Positions 1 to 8,582 of a stretch of 64,000 bases of DNA are shown here, piece by piece. The translations under genes were made by a program, and so were the position numbers. The notes beneath the pieces are model-generated. The model did no database searches and was not told the origin of the DNA. It saw only the letters and a program-made list of their open reading frames with translations. The stretch covers positions 62,001-126,000 of the forward strand of contig NZ_MAYT01000012.1 in NCBI RefSeq assembly GCF_001685015.1. The letters are read 5' to 3'. The stretch comes from Pseudobacillus wudalianchiensis (GTDB lineage Bacteria; Bacillota; Bacilli; Bacillales; Domibacillaceae). Position 1 is the stretch's first letter; every line of letters starts with the position of its first letter.

Positions 1-1
1 C

Positions 2-154
2 GGCCTCATCATCGGTACGCTGATCGGGGCTTTAATTATTGGAACATTGAACAACGGTCTTAATTTACTTGGTGTCTCTTCCTTTTTCCAAATGGTCGTT
101 AAAGGAATTGTCATTGTGATCGCTGTGTTAATTGACCGCAAAAAAGCGGCATAG
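2..154 (+). CDS. rbsC: Ribose ABC transporter permease, C-terminal fragment (partial)
   Basis: The gene enters from the left edge; the last 50 codons are visible, ending in tag at 152-154. The visible part is two hydrophobic stretches with a Gly/Asn-rich turn ([12 protein letters not shown]) and a short basic tail (DRKKAA). This is the usual end of the RbsC/AraH-type inner-membrane permease that moves the sugar delivered by RbsB. Family assignment rests on this tail plus the rbsB gene starting 11 bases later in the same direction, the standard rbsDACB order. The upstream operon genes lie outside the window. Confidence 0.85.
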   Translation, partial: GLIIGTLIGALIIGTLNNGLNLLGVSSFFQMVVKGIVIVIAVLIDRKKAA

Positions 155-165
155 GAGGAATGAAC

Positions 166-1080
166 GTGAAAAAAATATGGATGGTCCTATTGTCGTTTTC
201 GTTATTGATGCTTGGGGGCTGCTCGCTTGAACCCCCTCAATGGGCGAAACCTGCGAAAAAAGACAAGCTGGAAGATATAAAGATTGGTTTATCCGTGTCG
301 ACGTTAAATAATCCATTTTTTGTTTCCTTGAAAGATGGAGTAGTCAAAGAAGCGAAGAAGAACCAGATGGAAACCATTGTGGTCGATGCCCAAAACGATT
401 CTGCAAAGCAAATTAACGATGTAGAGGATTTAATTCAGCAAGGAGTCGATGTCTTGCTTATTAATCCAACTGATTCATCGGCTATTTCGACAGCTGTGCA
501 ATCAGCAAATGCGATTGGCATTCCTGTTATTACATTGGACCGTTCAGCCGATAAAGGAGACGTGGTGACACTCGTTGCTTCAGACAATGTGAAAGGCGGC
601 CAAATGGCTGGTGATTTGATCGTTGAAAAGCTTGGCGAAGGAGCTAAAGTAGCTGAGCTTGAAGGAGTCCCTGGTGCGTCTGCTACACGTGAGCGCGGCA
701 AAGGCTTCCACTTAACAGCAGATAAAAAGCTAGACGTAGTAGCGAAACAGTCAGCTGATTTCGATCGGACAAAAGGCTTGAACGTAATGGAAAACATCTT
801 ACAAGGACATCCAGACATTCAAGCCGTGTTCGCGCATAATGATGAAATGGCGCTCGGTGCGATTGAAGCGATTGCCAGCTCCGGCAAGGACATCTTAGTT
901 ATCGGGTTTGACGGGAACGAGGATGCGATTAAATCTGTTAAAGCCGGCCAGCTAGCAGCGACTGTTGCTCAGCAGCCTGAACTCATCGGTCAGCTTGCTG
1001 TGCAGGCAGCCGGTGACACGATGAAAGGCAAGAAAGTAGAAAAAACGATACCAGCGCCATTAAAAATGGTGACAAAGTAA
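166..1080 (+). CDS. rbsB: Ribose ABC transporter substrate-binding lipoprotein RbsB
   Basis: Periplasmic-binding-protein type I domain that captures ribose outside the membrane and hands it to RbsC/RbsA. The N-terminus has a lipoprotein signal (basic start, hydrophobic core, lipobox LGGC, Cys about residue 20). Family motifs include [12 protein letters not shown] near the start of the mature domain, DRSADKG in the middle and GFDGNEDAI near the end; about 304 residues is normal. An in-frame ATG exists at 160 but sits only one base after the AGGAGG at 153-158. The GTG at 166 has correct spacing and is chosen. Last gene of the operon, followed by a strong terminator. A different sugar specificity (another pentose or autoinducer-2) cannot be excluded from sequence alone. 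Confidence 0.9.
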   Translation: MKKIWMVLLSFSLLMLGGCSLEPPQWAKPAKKDKLEDIKIGLSVSTLNNPFFVSLKDGVVKEAKKNQMETIVVDAQNDSAKQINDVEDLIQQGVDVLLINPTDSSAISTAVQSANAIGIPVITLDRSADKGDVVTLVASDNVKGGQMAGDLIVEKLGEGAKVAELEGVPGASATRERGKGFHLTADKKLDVVAKQSADFDRTKGLNVMENILQGHPDIQAVFAHNDEMALGAIEAIASSGKDILVIGFDGNEDAIKSVKAGQLAATVAQQPELIGQLAVQAAGDTMKGKKVEKTIPAPLKMVTK

Positions 1081-1088
1081 AGAAGATT

Positions 1089-1121
1089 GGCAGAGAGGGA
1101 AATGCTCTCTGCCATTTTTTT
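1089..1121 (+). terminator. Rho-independent terminator after rbsB
   Basis: Nine-base-pair stem (GGCAGAGAG / CTCTCTGCC) with a short loop, followed by a run of T residues. It closes the ribose operon. The remaining ~250 bases up to the ZIP gene are AT-rich; a TTGACA hexamer at 1272-1277 has no convincing -10 partner. Confidence 0.85.
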
Positions 1122-1370
1122 ATATAAATCTATCATGAATGCTCCTGTAAGGCTGCAATAGCGATAGGTTCCTTCTCCTGTCTCCGTTTCATAAAAATTT
1201 ATGACACCTATTTGTTTAGTTAATAATAAAATAAATCAGACAGCTGTCGTGTAGAGGAATGAAAATTGGAATTGACAATAAAAGTTTACCTAGTGCAAAA
1301 TGAGGATATATCGTTATCGTGTGTCGTCAAAGAATGAAATAGAATGGCTTAGTAGAAAGGAAAGGTCTGT

Positions 1371-2186
1371 ATGGTGATGGATTGGTTCACAGGTTTAAAT
1401 CCGGCAGTTCAAGCACTGCTTGGCGGTTTGTTAACGTGGGGATTAACAGCGCTGGGGGCATCCATTGTCTTTTTCTTTCGCCGGATTAACCAAAATGTAA
1501 TGAATACAATGCTTGGTTTTGCGGCCGGTGTCATGATTGCAGCTTCTTTTTGGTCTCTTTTAGCACCTTCTATCAACTTTAGTGAACAAAACGGACAGAT
1601 TCCGTGGCTTCCACCTGCTATTGGCTTTTTGTTGGGGGGCCTTTTTATCCGGCTGTTGGATTTTGTTGTGCCTCATCTAGATTCTGGTTTGTCGGAAAAT
1701 GAAGCCGAAGGAGTGAAGACAGGATTACCAAAGACTACTCTGCTTTTTTTGGCTATTACGCTTCATAATATCCCAGAAGGACTAGCCATTGGCGTAGCTT
1801 TCGGAGCCGCAGCGATTGGACTTGGAGATGCTTCAGTAATAGGGGCCCTTGGGCTTGCAATCGGAATCGGCATTCAAAATATGCCGGAAGGAGCCGCTCT
1901 TTCTGTTCCGTTACGCGGAGAAGGAATGTCACGTCTGCGTGCGTTTAACTATGGTCAATTGTCTGCCATCGTAGAACCGGTTGCGGCTGTTATCGGAGCG
2001 GCAGCAGTGCTCGCTATACAGCCGATTATGCCTTATGCGCTTGCATTTGCAGCGGGGGCGATGATCTTTGTCGTTGTGGAACAGCTGATCCCACAATCGC
2101 AATCTTCCGGCAGCAAAGACTGGGCAACGCTTGGCTTAATGGCAGGATTCACAGTAATGATGATATTGGATGTAGCTCTTGGTTAA
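1371..2186 (+). CDS. ZIP-family divalent metal transporter
   Basis: Membrane transporter of the ZIP (ZupT-like) family, expected to import Zn2+ or another divalent metal. About eight hydrophobic segments. The family signature is in the fourth and fifth segments: HNIPEGLAIGVAFG and, later, QNMPEGAALSVPL, whose His/Asn/Pro/Glu residues form the metal site. A charged, His-poor loop separates segments 3 and 4. Length 271 residues is normal. The AAAGGAAAGG at 1356-1365 is five bases from ATG 1371; a second in-frame ATG at 1377 is possible. It stands alone between two terminators. Metal specificity cannot be read from the sequence. Confidence 0.9.
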   Translation: MVMDWFTGLNPAVQALLGGLLTWGLTALGASIVFFFRRINQNVMNTMLGFAAGVMIAASFWSLLAPSINFSEQNGQIPWLPPAIGFLLGGLFIRLLDFVVPHLDSGLSENEAEGVKTGLPKTTLLFLAITLHNIPEGLAIGVAFGAAAIGLGDASVIGALGLAIGIGIQNMPEGAALSVPLRGEGMSRLRAFNYGQLSAIVEPVAAVIGAAAVLAIQPIMPYALAFAAGAMIFVVVEQLIPQSQSSGSKDWATLGLMAGFTVMMILDVALG

Positions 2187-2190
2187 TAAA

Positions 2191-2222
2191 ATGCCCCAAC
2201 GTCTAAAAAGATGCTGGGGCAT
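2191..2222 (+). terminator. Terminator hairpin after the ZIP gene
   Basis: Stem ATGCCCCA / TGGGGCAT around a 16-base loop. The normal U-tract is absent; the sequence immediately downstream is the end of an interspersed repeat (2224-2264). Confidence 0.7.
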
Positions 2223-2223
2223 T

Positions 2224-2264
2224 CAGATTGTTCACAAACGCTCGCTTTCTTCGTTGCTTGTCTG
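2224..2264 (+). repeat. Terminator-associated repeat, truncated copy C
   Basis: Starts CAGATTGTTCACAAACGCTC and continues through CGTTGCTTGTCTG, matching the hairpin-facing end of copy A (21208-21331, reverse strand) with few changes. Only this ~41-base end is recognisable. It begins two bases after the ZIP terminator stem. Confidence 0.75.
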
Positions 2265-2319
2265 TCTTTTGCATTGAAAATAAACCTCTAAAGCCTAAAA
2301 TGTGAGGTCCCTTAACCAG

Positions 2320-2793
2320 TTAGACTACGAGTTCGCCAGACTCTATTTTCTGGTCTTCAAGTTTTACATATAGTCCGTGTGTAGGCGGGTCTTCCGAGAT
2401 CGTTACATCAATGGTAAAATGGTTCGGATCGAGGCGGCAGTGATAGTTTTTAGCCCATTGTTTTAGTTCATATAATGACTGCCAAATCGTATCGGTGCAA
2501 CCAGTATGCTCTATATGAATATAACTTTGTGGTGGAATGGTAAAGCTTGTCATGCCAGAAGGAACAATATCAGCACTTTCTACTTCCATCGCCACACAGT
2601 GCTTGATCAGGCTACCTTGTTTTTGCAAACAAATCTCCATCATATGGCCATTTGTCTGATTAGGTATCGTATCGGCAAAGTGCTTAAATTGTTTCCACAT
2701 TCTTTCTCTCTCTGCTGCCAATTCAGCTTCCTGGCAGGTCGTTTGCAAGCCAATTACTTTAATCTCTCCAATTTCAACAATTTTCGGGATCAT
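2320..2793 (-). CDS. GyrI-like / effector-binding domain protein
   Basis: A single 157-residue domain resembling the GyrI-like effector-binding fold (AraC_E_bind/SRPBCC-like ligand cup) with no DNA-binding domain. Typical features are the opening KIVEIGEIKVIGLQT, the middle strand with IPPQSYIHIEHTG, the helix IWQSLYELKQWA and a C-terminal acidic strand. Such stand-alone domains bind hydrophobic or cationic small molecules. A good GGAGGTG lies six bases upstream of ATG 2793. It is transcribed alone, opposite in direction to the ZIP gene, and ends ~100 bases from its terminator. Ligand unknown. Confidence 0.7.
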   Translation of the reverse strand: MIPKIVEIGEIKVIGLQTTCQEAELAAERERMWKQFKHFADTIPNQTNGHMMEICLQKQGSLIKHCVAMEVESADIVPSGMTSFTIPPQSYIHIEHTGCTDTIWQSLYELKQWAKNYHCRLDPNHFTIDVTISEDPPTHGLYVKLEDQKIESGELVV

Positions 2794-2895
2794 TCGGACA
2801 CCTCCGCTTAAAATAATTGCTTGTGTTCTTATTTTACAACAAAAATAGGTGGAAGAGGTAGAAAGAGAGAGAAAATTCCAAAAACTAAAGAGGGT

Positions 2896-2927
2896 AATAA
2901 AAGCCGGCAGGTGTACCGGCTTTTATT
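2896..2927 (-). terminator. Terminator after the MDR oxidoreductase gene
   Basis: Twelve-base perfect stem (AATAAAAGCCGG / CCGGCTTTTATT) with an 8-base loop and A/T-rich flanks on both sides. It lies downstream of the leftward gene at 3007-4020. Confidence 0.8.
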
Positions 2928-3006
2928 TATAAGCGAATGTATTTTTACTGAGCAATAGAGTAGTTTATCAATCATAAAAGACGATTTATTGACCACAAAC
3001 GGCTAT

Positions 3007-4020
3007 TTACGAGCCAAAGCGGGAAGGCTCGTTCACTTTCACGAGCTGCTTACCGATGTTTTCGCCTGTAAATAAACCGAAAAAGGCTTGTGGTATATTC
3101 TCAAATCCTTCTGTAATGGTTTCTTCATAAGTAAGCTTGCCTTCTTGCAGCCATTTGGATAGGTGCTGTAATCCTTCTGGATAGCGTTCGCGATAATCGC
3201 CAACAGTAAATCCTTTTATCAACGCGCTTGATTTAATTAAATAATGCTGGATACGAGGACCTTGATCGTCTTTTTTATTATAGGAAGAGATTGCGCCGCA
3301 TTGAACGATACGGGCAAATTTGTTTAGCAGCGGATAGACAGCATCAGAGATATCACCGCCTACATTGTCGAAATAAATGTCCACACCGTTAGGGCAGGCC
3401 TCGGCAAGAGCACTGCTTACATCTTCTGTTTGATAATTAATGACCTCGTCAGCTCCTAGTTGTTTCACGAGCTGAACTTTTTCTTCAGACCCGGCAATGC
3501 CTACTACCCTGGCACCAGCAATGGTGGCGATTTGAACAACAGTAGAGCCGACAGCACCTGCTGCCCCAGATACAACGACTGTTTCGCCTTCTTGCGGCCG
3601 GCCGATGTCCATCAGCCCAAAATAGGCAGTGAGACCGGTCATACCGAGGATATGCAAGGAAGTGGTTACCGGGCCGAGTGCCGGATCTATTTTTCGAACA
3701 GATTCAGCCGCAATGGCTGTGTATTCTCTCCAAGGAAGGGAGCCGGTTACGATATCTCCAACCTGCAGCTTATCGGATTGTGACTCGATTACTTCCGCAA
3801 CAGCGCCCCCTTCCATCGGTTGATTTAATTGAAAGGGTTCTACGTAGGACTTGCCTTCATTCATGCGGCCGCGCATATAGGGATCAACGGATACGTATAG
3901 CAGCCGAACGATTGCTTCCCCATCTGATAAGGCAGGGATAGCGGCTTCTTCAATGGATAAGTGTTCGTCTGTTGGCTCGCCGTCCGGGCGTTTCACTAGA
4001 AGTATTTCACGGTTTTTCAT
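3007..4020 (-). CDS. NADP-dependent medium-chain (MDR) oxidoreductase, YfmJ/CurA type
   Basis: Zinc-independent MDR enzyme expected to reduce alpha,beta-unsaturated ketones or aldehydes with NADPH (leukotriene B4 12-hydroxydehydrogenase / curcumin reductase-like subfamily). N-terminal GroES-like domain with VSVDPYMRGRM (about residues 40-52), then a Rossmann fold with the dinucleotide loop SGAAGAVGS and IAGSEEKV downstream. None of the structural-zinc cysteines of alcohol dehydrogenases is present. The frame is open to 4077, but MKNREILLVKRPDGE at 4020, preceded by GAGGGG, is the natural family start (337 residues). Single gene with its own terminator. Substrate unknown. Confidence 0.88.
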   Translation of the reverse strand: MKNREILLVKRPDGEPTDEHLSIEEAAIPALSDGEAIVRLLYVSVDPYMRGRMNEGKSYVEPFQLNQPMEGGAVAEVIESQSDKLQVGDIVTGSLPWREYTAIAAESVRKIDPALGPVTTSLHILGMTGLTAYFGLMDIGRPQEGETVVVSGAAGAVGSTVVQIATIAGARVVGIAGSEEKVQLVKQLGADEVINYQTEDVSSALAEACPNGVDIYFDNVGGDISDAVYPLLNKFARIVQCGAISSYNKKDDQGPRIQHYLIKSSALIKGFTVGDYRERYPEGLQHLSKWLQEGKLTYEETITEGFENIPQAFFGLFTGENIGKQLVKVNEPSRFGS

Positions 4021-4262
4021 CAGTATCATTTCCCCTCTTATCTTTTCCCTTATCCTACCCGTTTGATATAGAAGCAAACTCTTTCTAATGGTATCTCCCT
4101 ATACAGTTTCTGGAAGCATGGCCAAGGTTTCTTTATGGAGAATATTTATTTTTATGTATAATGAAAAAGGGCTCTTTCTAATGAATGTATGACTGAAAAA
4201 AGCATAAATTTCATTGAGAGAGAGGAACCTTTTCTTGTTTTGTAAAAAAGGAGGTGCCGCTG

Positions 4263-5096
4263 ATGGCATTAGCATATTTTAACGGAAAAATTATCGGGAT
4301 AGATGAACCGGTCATTCCGATCGATGAACGCGGCCATCAATTTGGCGATGGAGTGTATGAAGTGATTCGTTTCTATCAGGGGAAACCTTTTATGATGAAA
4401 GAGCACCTTGAACGCCTATATAAAAGTGCCAAAGCGATTAAGCTGGAGATTGGGAAAGAACAAGAAGAGCTAGAAACAATCATGCTGCAATTAGTGGAGA
4501 AGAGTGGGTTAGCCGATGCGGATCTTTATATGCAGGCCACGAGAGGAATCGCGCCAAGAAATCATTTGTTTCCAACGTGCCCGGCGTCCATTTCGATAAC
4601 GGTTAAACCAGCCCGCGAGTTATCTCAGGACGTGCGCACTCAGGGAGTTAAAGTAGCACTGCTGCCGGATGAGCGCTGGCAAAATTGCTATATTAAATCG
4701 TTAAATCTGCTGCCAAATATTTTGGCGAAGCAGGAAGCTTTTGAGCAGGGTTGCTTTGAGGCAGTGCTGGTACGTGAAGGGATCATTACGGAAGGGTCGA
4801 GCACGAATGTGTTTATCGTTAAAGAGGGACGCGTCCAAACAGCTCCTCTTTCTAATCATATTCTAGCTGGCATTACACGCATGGCTGTGAAAGAAGTGGC
4901 AGAGGAGCTAAAGGTTCCATTCATAGAAAAATCCTTTACACCTGAAGAGCTGTTCCAAGCGGATGAAGTCTTTTTAACGAGCACAACATCAGAGGTTCTT
5001 GCGGTTACGAATGCGGATGACTGTCAGATTGGAGACGGCCGCCCTGGTTCGCTTACCATGCAGCTGCATAAAGGCTTTCGGCAAAAAACAAGATAA
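4263..5096 (+). CDS. dat: D-amino acid aminotransferase (fold-type IV PLP)
   Basis: Pyridoxal-phosphate enzyme that interconverts D-alanine and alpha-keto acids with D-glutamate, supplying D-amino acids for peptidoglycan. Motifs: FGDGVYEVIRFY near residue 30, the catalytic lysine in YIKSLNLLPN (about residue 143), the EGSSTNVF phosphate-binding turn and TSTTSEVL near the end. 277 residues matches the family. A GTG at 4254 is open in frame but overlaps the AAGGAGG (4248-4254); ATG 4263 is correctly spaced. A weak TATAAT at 4157-4162 may be the -10. Branched-chain aminotransferases share the fold, but the TTRGIAPR-like TRGIAPRNH segment favours Dat. Confidence 0.9.
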   Translation: MALAYFNGKIIGIDEPVIPIDERGHQFGDGVYEVIRFYQGKPFMMKEHLERLYKSAKAIKLEIGKEQEELETIMLQLVEKSGLADADLYMQATRGIAPRNHLFPTCPASISITVKPARELSQDVRTQGVKVALLPDERWQNCYIKSLNLLPNILAKQEAFEQGCFEAVLVREGIITEGSSTNVFIVKEGRVQTAPLSNHILAGITRMAVKEVAEELKVPFIEKSFTPEELFQADEVFLTSTTSEVLAVTNADDCQIGDGRPGSLTMQLHKGFRQKTR

Positions 5097-5104
5097 GCAT
5101 GAGG

Positions 5105-5139
5105 AAGAGCCCGATTCTTTATAAAGAAGCCGGGCTCTT
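5105..5139. terminator. Bidirectional terminator between dat and 5145-5618
   Basis: Stem AAGAGCCCG / CGGGCTCTT with an additional inner pairing (TTCTTT/AAAGAA). It lies between convergent genes and can serve both strands. Confidence 0.7.
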
Positions 5140-5144
5140 GTCCA

Positions 5145-5618
5145 TTAAGATAAACGATGAAAACCTTCCTCATCTAGATATTGAATGGCTTCCCCATAAG
5201 AGTTGAACGTCCCATCCAAGTTCAAGCCAGCGTACACATTCCACATATCATCTTCCTCGATTAAAACAAGAGTTTGATCGTCTTGATTAATCCATGTTTC
5301 TTCATAAGCTTCCCCGATAATTGCTTCTTCCTCAAGTGTTTTAGGAGAAAGCGATTGGATGGAGTCATGAATGATTTTACGTAATTCTTCAGCAGAAAAC
5401 TCTCGAATATTGACCATGCCTTTAGCATCTGTCGGATAACCGGTCAATTCCCCTGCATAAACAAAGCCATTTCCGTTCGGATGAAGATGGTACACGATGT
5501 TCTTTTTTTCCGTTACACTGTCGGGAAATTGAAAGTTAACTCTGCCAAGAGATACGTCTTTTCGCTGCAATTGGGGAAAAGACTCAATAATCGACAATTT
5601 TTCATTAAAATTCAGCAT
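5145..5618 (-). CDS. Conserved hypothetical protein, 157 residues
   Basis: I do not recognise this protein. It is soluble and acidic, with no signal peptide or membrane segment. The N-terminal half contains a beta-rich stretch (YHLHPNGNGFVYAGELTGY). The C-terminal half has tandem strands with LVLIEEDDMWNVYAG and ends in GEAIQYLDEEGFHRLS, suggesting a small mixed alpha/beta domain. TGGAGG lies about five bases upstream of ATG 5618. It is divergent from the c-di-GMP gene at 5797 and convergent with dat. Codon use looks like that of its neighbours. No function is proposed. Confidence 0.75.
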   Translation of the reverse strand: MLNFNEKLSIIESFPQLQRKDVSLGRVNFQFPDSVTEKKNIVYHLHPNGNGFVYAGELTGYPTDAKGMVNIREFSAEELRKIIHDSIQSLSPKTLEEEAIIGEAYEETWINQDDQTLVLIEEDDMWNVYAGLNLDGTFNSYGEAIQYLDEEGFHRLS

Positions 5619-5796
5619 AGCGCCTCCAGGATTTAAGGAATAGAATAAGCCTTTATTATAGCATATCCAACTCCTCGGTATTTTTTATCTTCTGCGACTT
5701 TAGTAATTACTTTTCGACTCGTCTTTGGTAAAATGAAATAAAAATGTAATATTTCGACAAGGTATTATCTATTTTTATAACAGAGGAGAAACGATC

Positions 5797-7539
5797 ATGA
5801 ATCCATCCAAACAGGATCGCACTGAGAAGAAAACGAATGCCTCTCATCAGGCTGAAACGTTTATTGGTTTGCTTAGTGCTATGTCTCCGTTAAATATAAG
5901 TATACTAGATTCTTTACCAGTTCACATTTTTATAGAAGACAGGCAAGGTCGAACGCTCTTTGCTAATAAATTAGCCTGTGAAAAGAACGGCAAGAAACTT
6001 GACGAACTTATCGGTAAGACAGTATTTGATTTTTTCTCCCCTGCTATCGCTGAAGAAGTGCGTGCTCATGACCTTGAAACTTGGGAAACCAAGCAATTGA
6101 GGATAAGAGAAGCCGTTGTTGACTTTAATGGGGAGCCGATCCATATGCTTTCGGGCACCTCAATTATCCAAGGGGAAGAGGAAGGGCAAGAGTACCTGCT
6201 CGGTTTTTCTCTTGATATTAGTGAGCGGATAGAGGCAGAGGAGAAGTTAGAGAGGCTGGCCTTTTATGATCCGCTAACCGGCTTGCCGAACCGACGCTAT
6301 GTAGAACACTATGGAGATGGTTATTTAAGGACTGGCGAAGAGGTAATATCTGCTTTACTCATCTTTGACTTAGACTATTTTAAAAAGATTAATGATAGTC
6401 TTGGTTACGAAGCCGGAGACTTGCTTCTTCAGGAGACTGCTCGCCGTCTTAGAACATTAGAGACAGAGCACATTTTAGCTGCTCGTATAAGCGGGGATGA
6501 GTTTGCCCTTCTTATGTCGAATGTGAAGGAGATTAGCGAAGTCTCTGCAATGTGTGAAAAATTATTAGAGCGGTTTCGACAGCCATTTGCAGTCTTTGAT
6601 AAAAAAGTTCCTATATCCGTTAGTATAGGTGTGAGTGTGTATCCAGAGGATGGAGAAACTTTATATTCTCTTTTAGTCCACGCTGATTTGGCGGTAAATG
6701 TTTTAAAAAATAAAGGGAAGAATGGTTATCAATTTTTTACAACTTCCATGAAAGAATCTGCCAATCAACGCTTAGAAAAAGAGATTTCGCTTTCGCAAGG
6801 GTTAGAAAAAGGAGAATTTGTTCTTCATTATCAGCCTAAAGTGTACATAAGCACCGGAGAAGTATACGGCATGGAGGCGTTAGTTCGTTGGAATAGTGAA
6901 AACGGATTGGTGTATCCAGGGGATTTTATTGATTTGGCTGAAGAAACCGGAATGATTGTTCCTTTAGGAGAATGGGTACTGCGGGAAGCATGCCGTCAAT
7001 GTAAAGAGTGGCACGAGCTGGGACATACTCATTTAAAAGTAAGTGTGAATGTATCGGCTATCCAATTTCAAAAGCAAGACTTTGCTGAGCTGACAGCGCG
7101 TATTCTAAAGGAAACGGGGCTAGAACCCGCTGCTCTTGAATTAGAATTAACGGAGAGCACCGTAATGGAAAAGCCGAAGGAGGCTGCTGCCATTCTTATG
7201 CGTCTGCAGCAGCTTGGCGTGTCTATTTCAATTGATGATTTTGGAACTGGTTTCTCCTCGTTCAGTTATTTAAAACAGTTTCCAATGAATGCACTGAAAA
7301 TTGATCGTTCCTTTATTCAAAATATTGAAGAGGAAGAGGCGGACAAGGCAATTGCCAAAGCCATGATCAGTCTAGCCCGCAATCTAGGCTTAATGATTGT
7401 TGCAGAAGGTGTGGAGAATGAGAAGCAAATGGAGATACTAAGAAAAGCAGGCTGCGATGCGGCTCAAGGTTACTTTTTCAGCCGGCCATTAGACACTTCT
7501 GCTTTTCTAGATTATATAAGAAGAAGCAAAGCAAGATAA
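5797..7539 (+). CDS. PAS-GGDEF-EAL cyclic-di-GMP protein
   Basis: Cytoplasmic signalling protein of 580 residues: PAS domain (about 35-150), GGDEF domain (about 155-315) and EAL domain (about 330-575). The cyclase active-site signature reads SGDEF at 232-236 instead of GGDEF, and no RxxD inhibitory site precedes it. The EAL domain keeps the signature EALVRW (359-364), ELTES, DDFGTGFSS, KIDRSF and AEGVE, so phosphodiesterase activity is expected to be intact. The likely net role is c-di-GMP breakdown, with the GGDEF half either weakly active or a GTP-binding regulator. No membrane segment, so the PAS ligand would be intracellular. GAGGAG precedes ATG 5797. Confidence 0.92.
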   Translation: MNPSKQDRTEKKTNASHQAETFIGLLSAMSPLNISILDSLPVHIFIEDRQGRTLFANKLACEKNGKKLDELIGKTVFDFFSPAIAEEVRAHDLETWETKQLRIREAVVDFNGEPIHMLSGTSIIQGEEEGQEYLLGFSLDISERIEAEEKLERLAFYDPLTGLPNRRYVEHYGDGYLRTGEEVISALLIFDLDYFKKINDSLGYEAGDLLLQETARRLRTLETEHILAARISGDEFALLMSNVKEISEVSAMCEKLLERFRQPFAVFDKKVPISVSIGVSVYPEDGETLYSLLVHADLAVNVLKNKGKNGYQFFTTSMKESANQRLEKEISLSQGLEKGEFVLHYQPKVYISTGEVYGMEALVRWNSENGLVYPGDFIDLAEETGMIVPLGEWVLREACRQCKEWHELGHTHLKVSVNVSAIQFQKQDFAELTARILKETGLEPAALELELTESTVMEKPKEAAAILMRLQQLGVSISIDDFGTGFSSFSYLKQFPMNALKIDRSFIQNIEEEEADKAIAKAMISLARNLGLMIVAEGVENEKQMEILRKAGCDAAQGYFFSRPLDTSAFLDYIRRSKAR

Positions 7540-7623
7540 CAATTGCCTGTACTTAGCCTGAAACGATTGAAGAGCGCGCTTCATCCTATTAAGTACATTA
7601 ATAAAAGAGAAAGGAAGGGTTTT

Positions 7624-8538
7624 ATGAAGAAACGGTTTTTTTTCGTGTTGATAACTGTTTTTCTAATAACTGCTTCCTTGCTGCCGATGAACACCGAGGC
7701 CGCGGGCATTCGGTATGTAGCACTCGGTGATTCACTAGCTGCCGGCCAAACGCCCCATAAAGAAATCGGTGCAAGCTATACAGATTTGATTGCTCTTGCG
7801 TTGCAGCGCACAGGTCAGCTATCCAGCTTTTCGAAGCAGCTAGCTTTTCCTGGATACTCGACAGGGCAAGTGTTAGAGCGGCTTGAGGAAAAAGAGGCGA
7901 AGGATCTAGTTAGGAAAGCAGATTTAATTACGATTTCTGCTGGAGCGAACGATCTATTACCACTCATTAAAAATGACTCTATCCGAGGCATGATAAGCTA
8001 CCAAGCGATTCCGGCTGCTTTTGCACTTAATGGTGTACGAAAAAATTATATAAAAATCTTTAAAGAAATAAGGAAAGTGAATGAGCATGCAGACATTTAT
8101 GTGATGGGCTATTACTTTCCATATCCACACGTCAAAGAAGAGCAAAAGGCTTCCGTTGCAGGACAGCTTGCGCTTTTAAACAAAATTATTGAGCAAGAAG
8201 CCAACAGGGCCGGCGCTCATTTTGTGCCAGTGTCCAACCGGTTCGGAAAAAATGCCCGTGCTTGGATTCCGAATCCAGCAGATGTACATCCAGCCCCTAG
8301 AGGCTATTTAGAGATGGCGAATAGCTTTATTGAAGAATACACGCCTGGACACCCGCCAATCCCGGAAAGTATACTTTCCCAGCTGCCAGCGCCAGTCTCT
8401 TTTTCCAAGCTGAAAAAAAGACAGCCTCATCAGCCGGAAAACAAGGAAGAAAAGAAAGAGCCATCTAAGAAAAAAGAGAAGAGCAAGATAACCAGCTTCG
8501 ATAGTGGCAAAAGCTGCAAGCGTGGTGAATATACTTAA
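7624..8538 (+). CDS. Secreted SGNH/GDSL-family hydrolase
   Basis: Exported esterase/lipase-like enzyme of the SGNH family. Signal peptide at residues 1-27 (MKKR, hydrophobic core, cleavage after TEA). Block I is ALGDSLAAG with the nucleophile serine, block III is SAGANDLL, and the catalytic Asp/His pair is in DVHPAPRGY near residue 248. After about residue 285 comes a lysine/glutamate-rich low-complexity tail (KKEPSKKKEKSK), perhaps for binding anionic cell-wall polymers. AAGGAAGGGT precedes ATG 7624; the longer open frame back to 7543 lacks a start signal and would bury the signal peptide. It follows the c-di-GMP gene by 84 bases, so co-transcription is possible. Confidence 0.88.
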   Translation: MKKRFFFVLITVFLITASLLPMNTEAAGIRYVALGDSLAAGQTPHKEIGASYTDLIALALQRTGQLSSFSKQLAFPGYSTGQVLERLEEKEAKDLVRKADLITISAGANDLLPLIKNDSIRGMISYQAIPAAFALNGVRKNYIKIFKEIRKVNEHADIYVMGYYFPYPHVKEEQKASVAGQLALLNKIIEQEANRAGAHFVPVSNRFGKNARAWIPNPADVHPAPRGYLEMANSFIEEYTPGHPPIPESILSQLPAPVSFSKLKKRQPHQPENKEEKKEPSKKKEKSKITSFDSGKSCKRGEYT

Positions 8539-8541
8539 AGG

Positions 8542-8576
8542 AAAAACCCCTTTCTAAAACCTAGAAAGGGGTTTTT
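8542..8576 (+). terminator. Terminator after the SGNH hydrolase gene
   Basis: Stem AAAAACCCCTTTCT / GAAAGGGGTTTTT with an 8-base loop and T-rich tail. It sits between convergent genes and may act in both directions. Confidence 0.88.
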
Positions 8577-8582
8577 ATTGTT

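Noticed and set aside
1272-1300. TTGACA hexamer as promoter of the ZIP gene
   Set aside because: No acceptable -10 at 16-18 bases; not reported as a feature.
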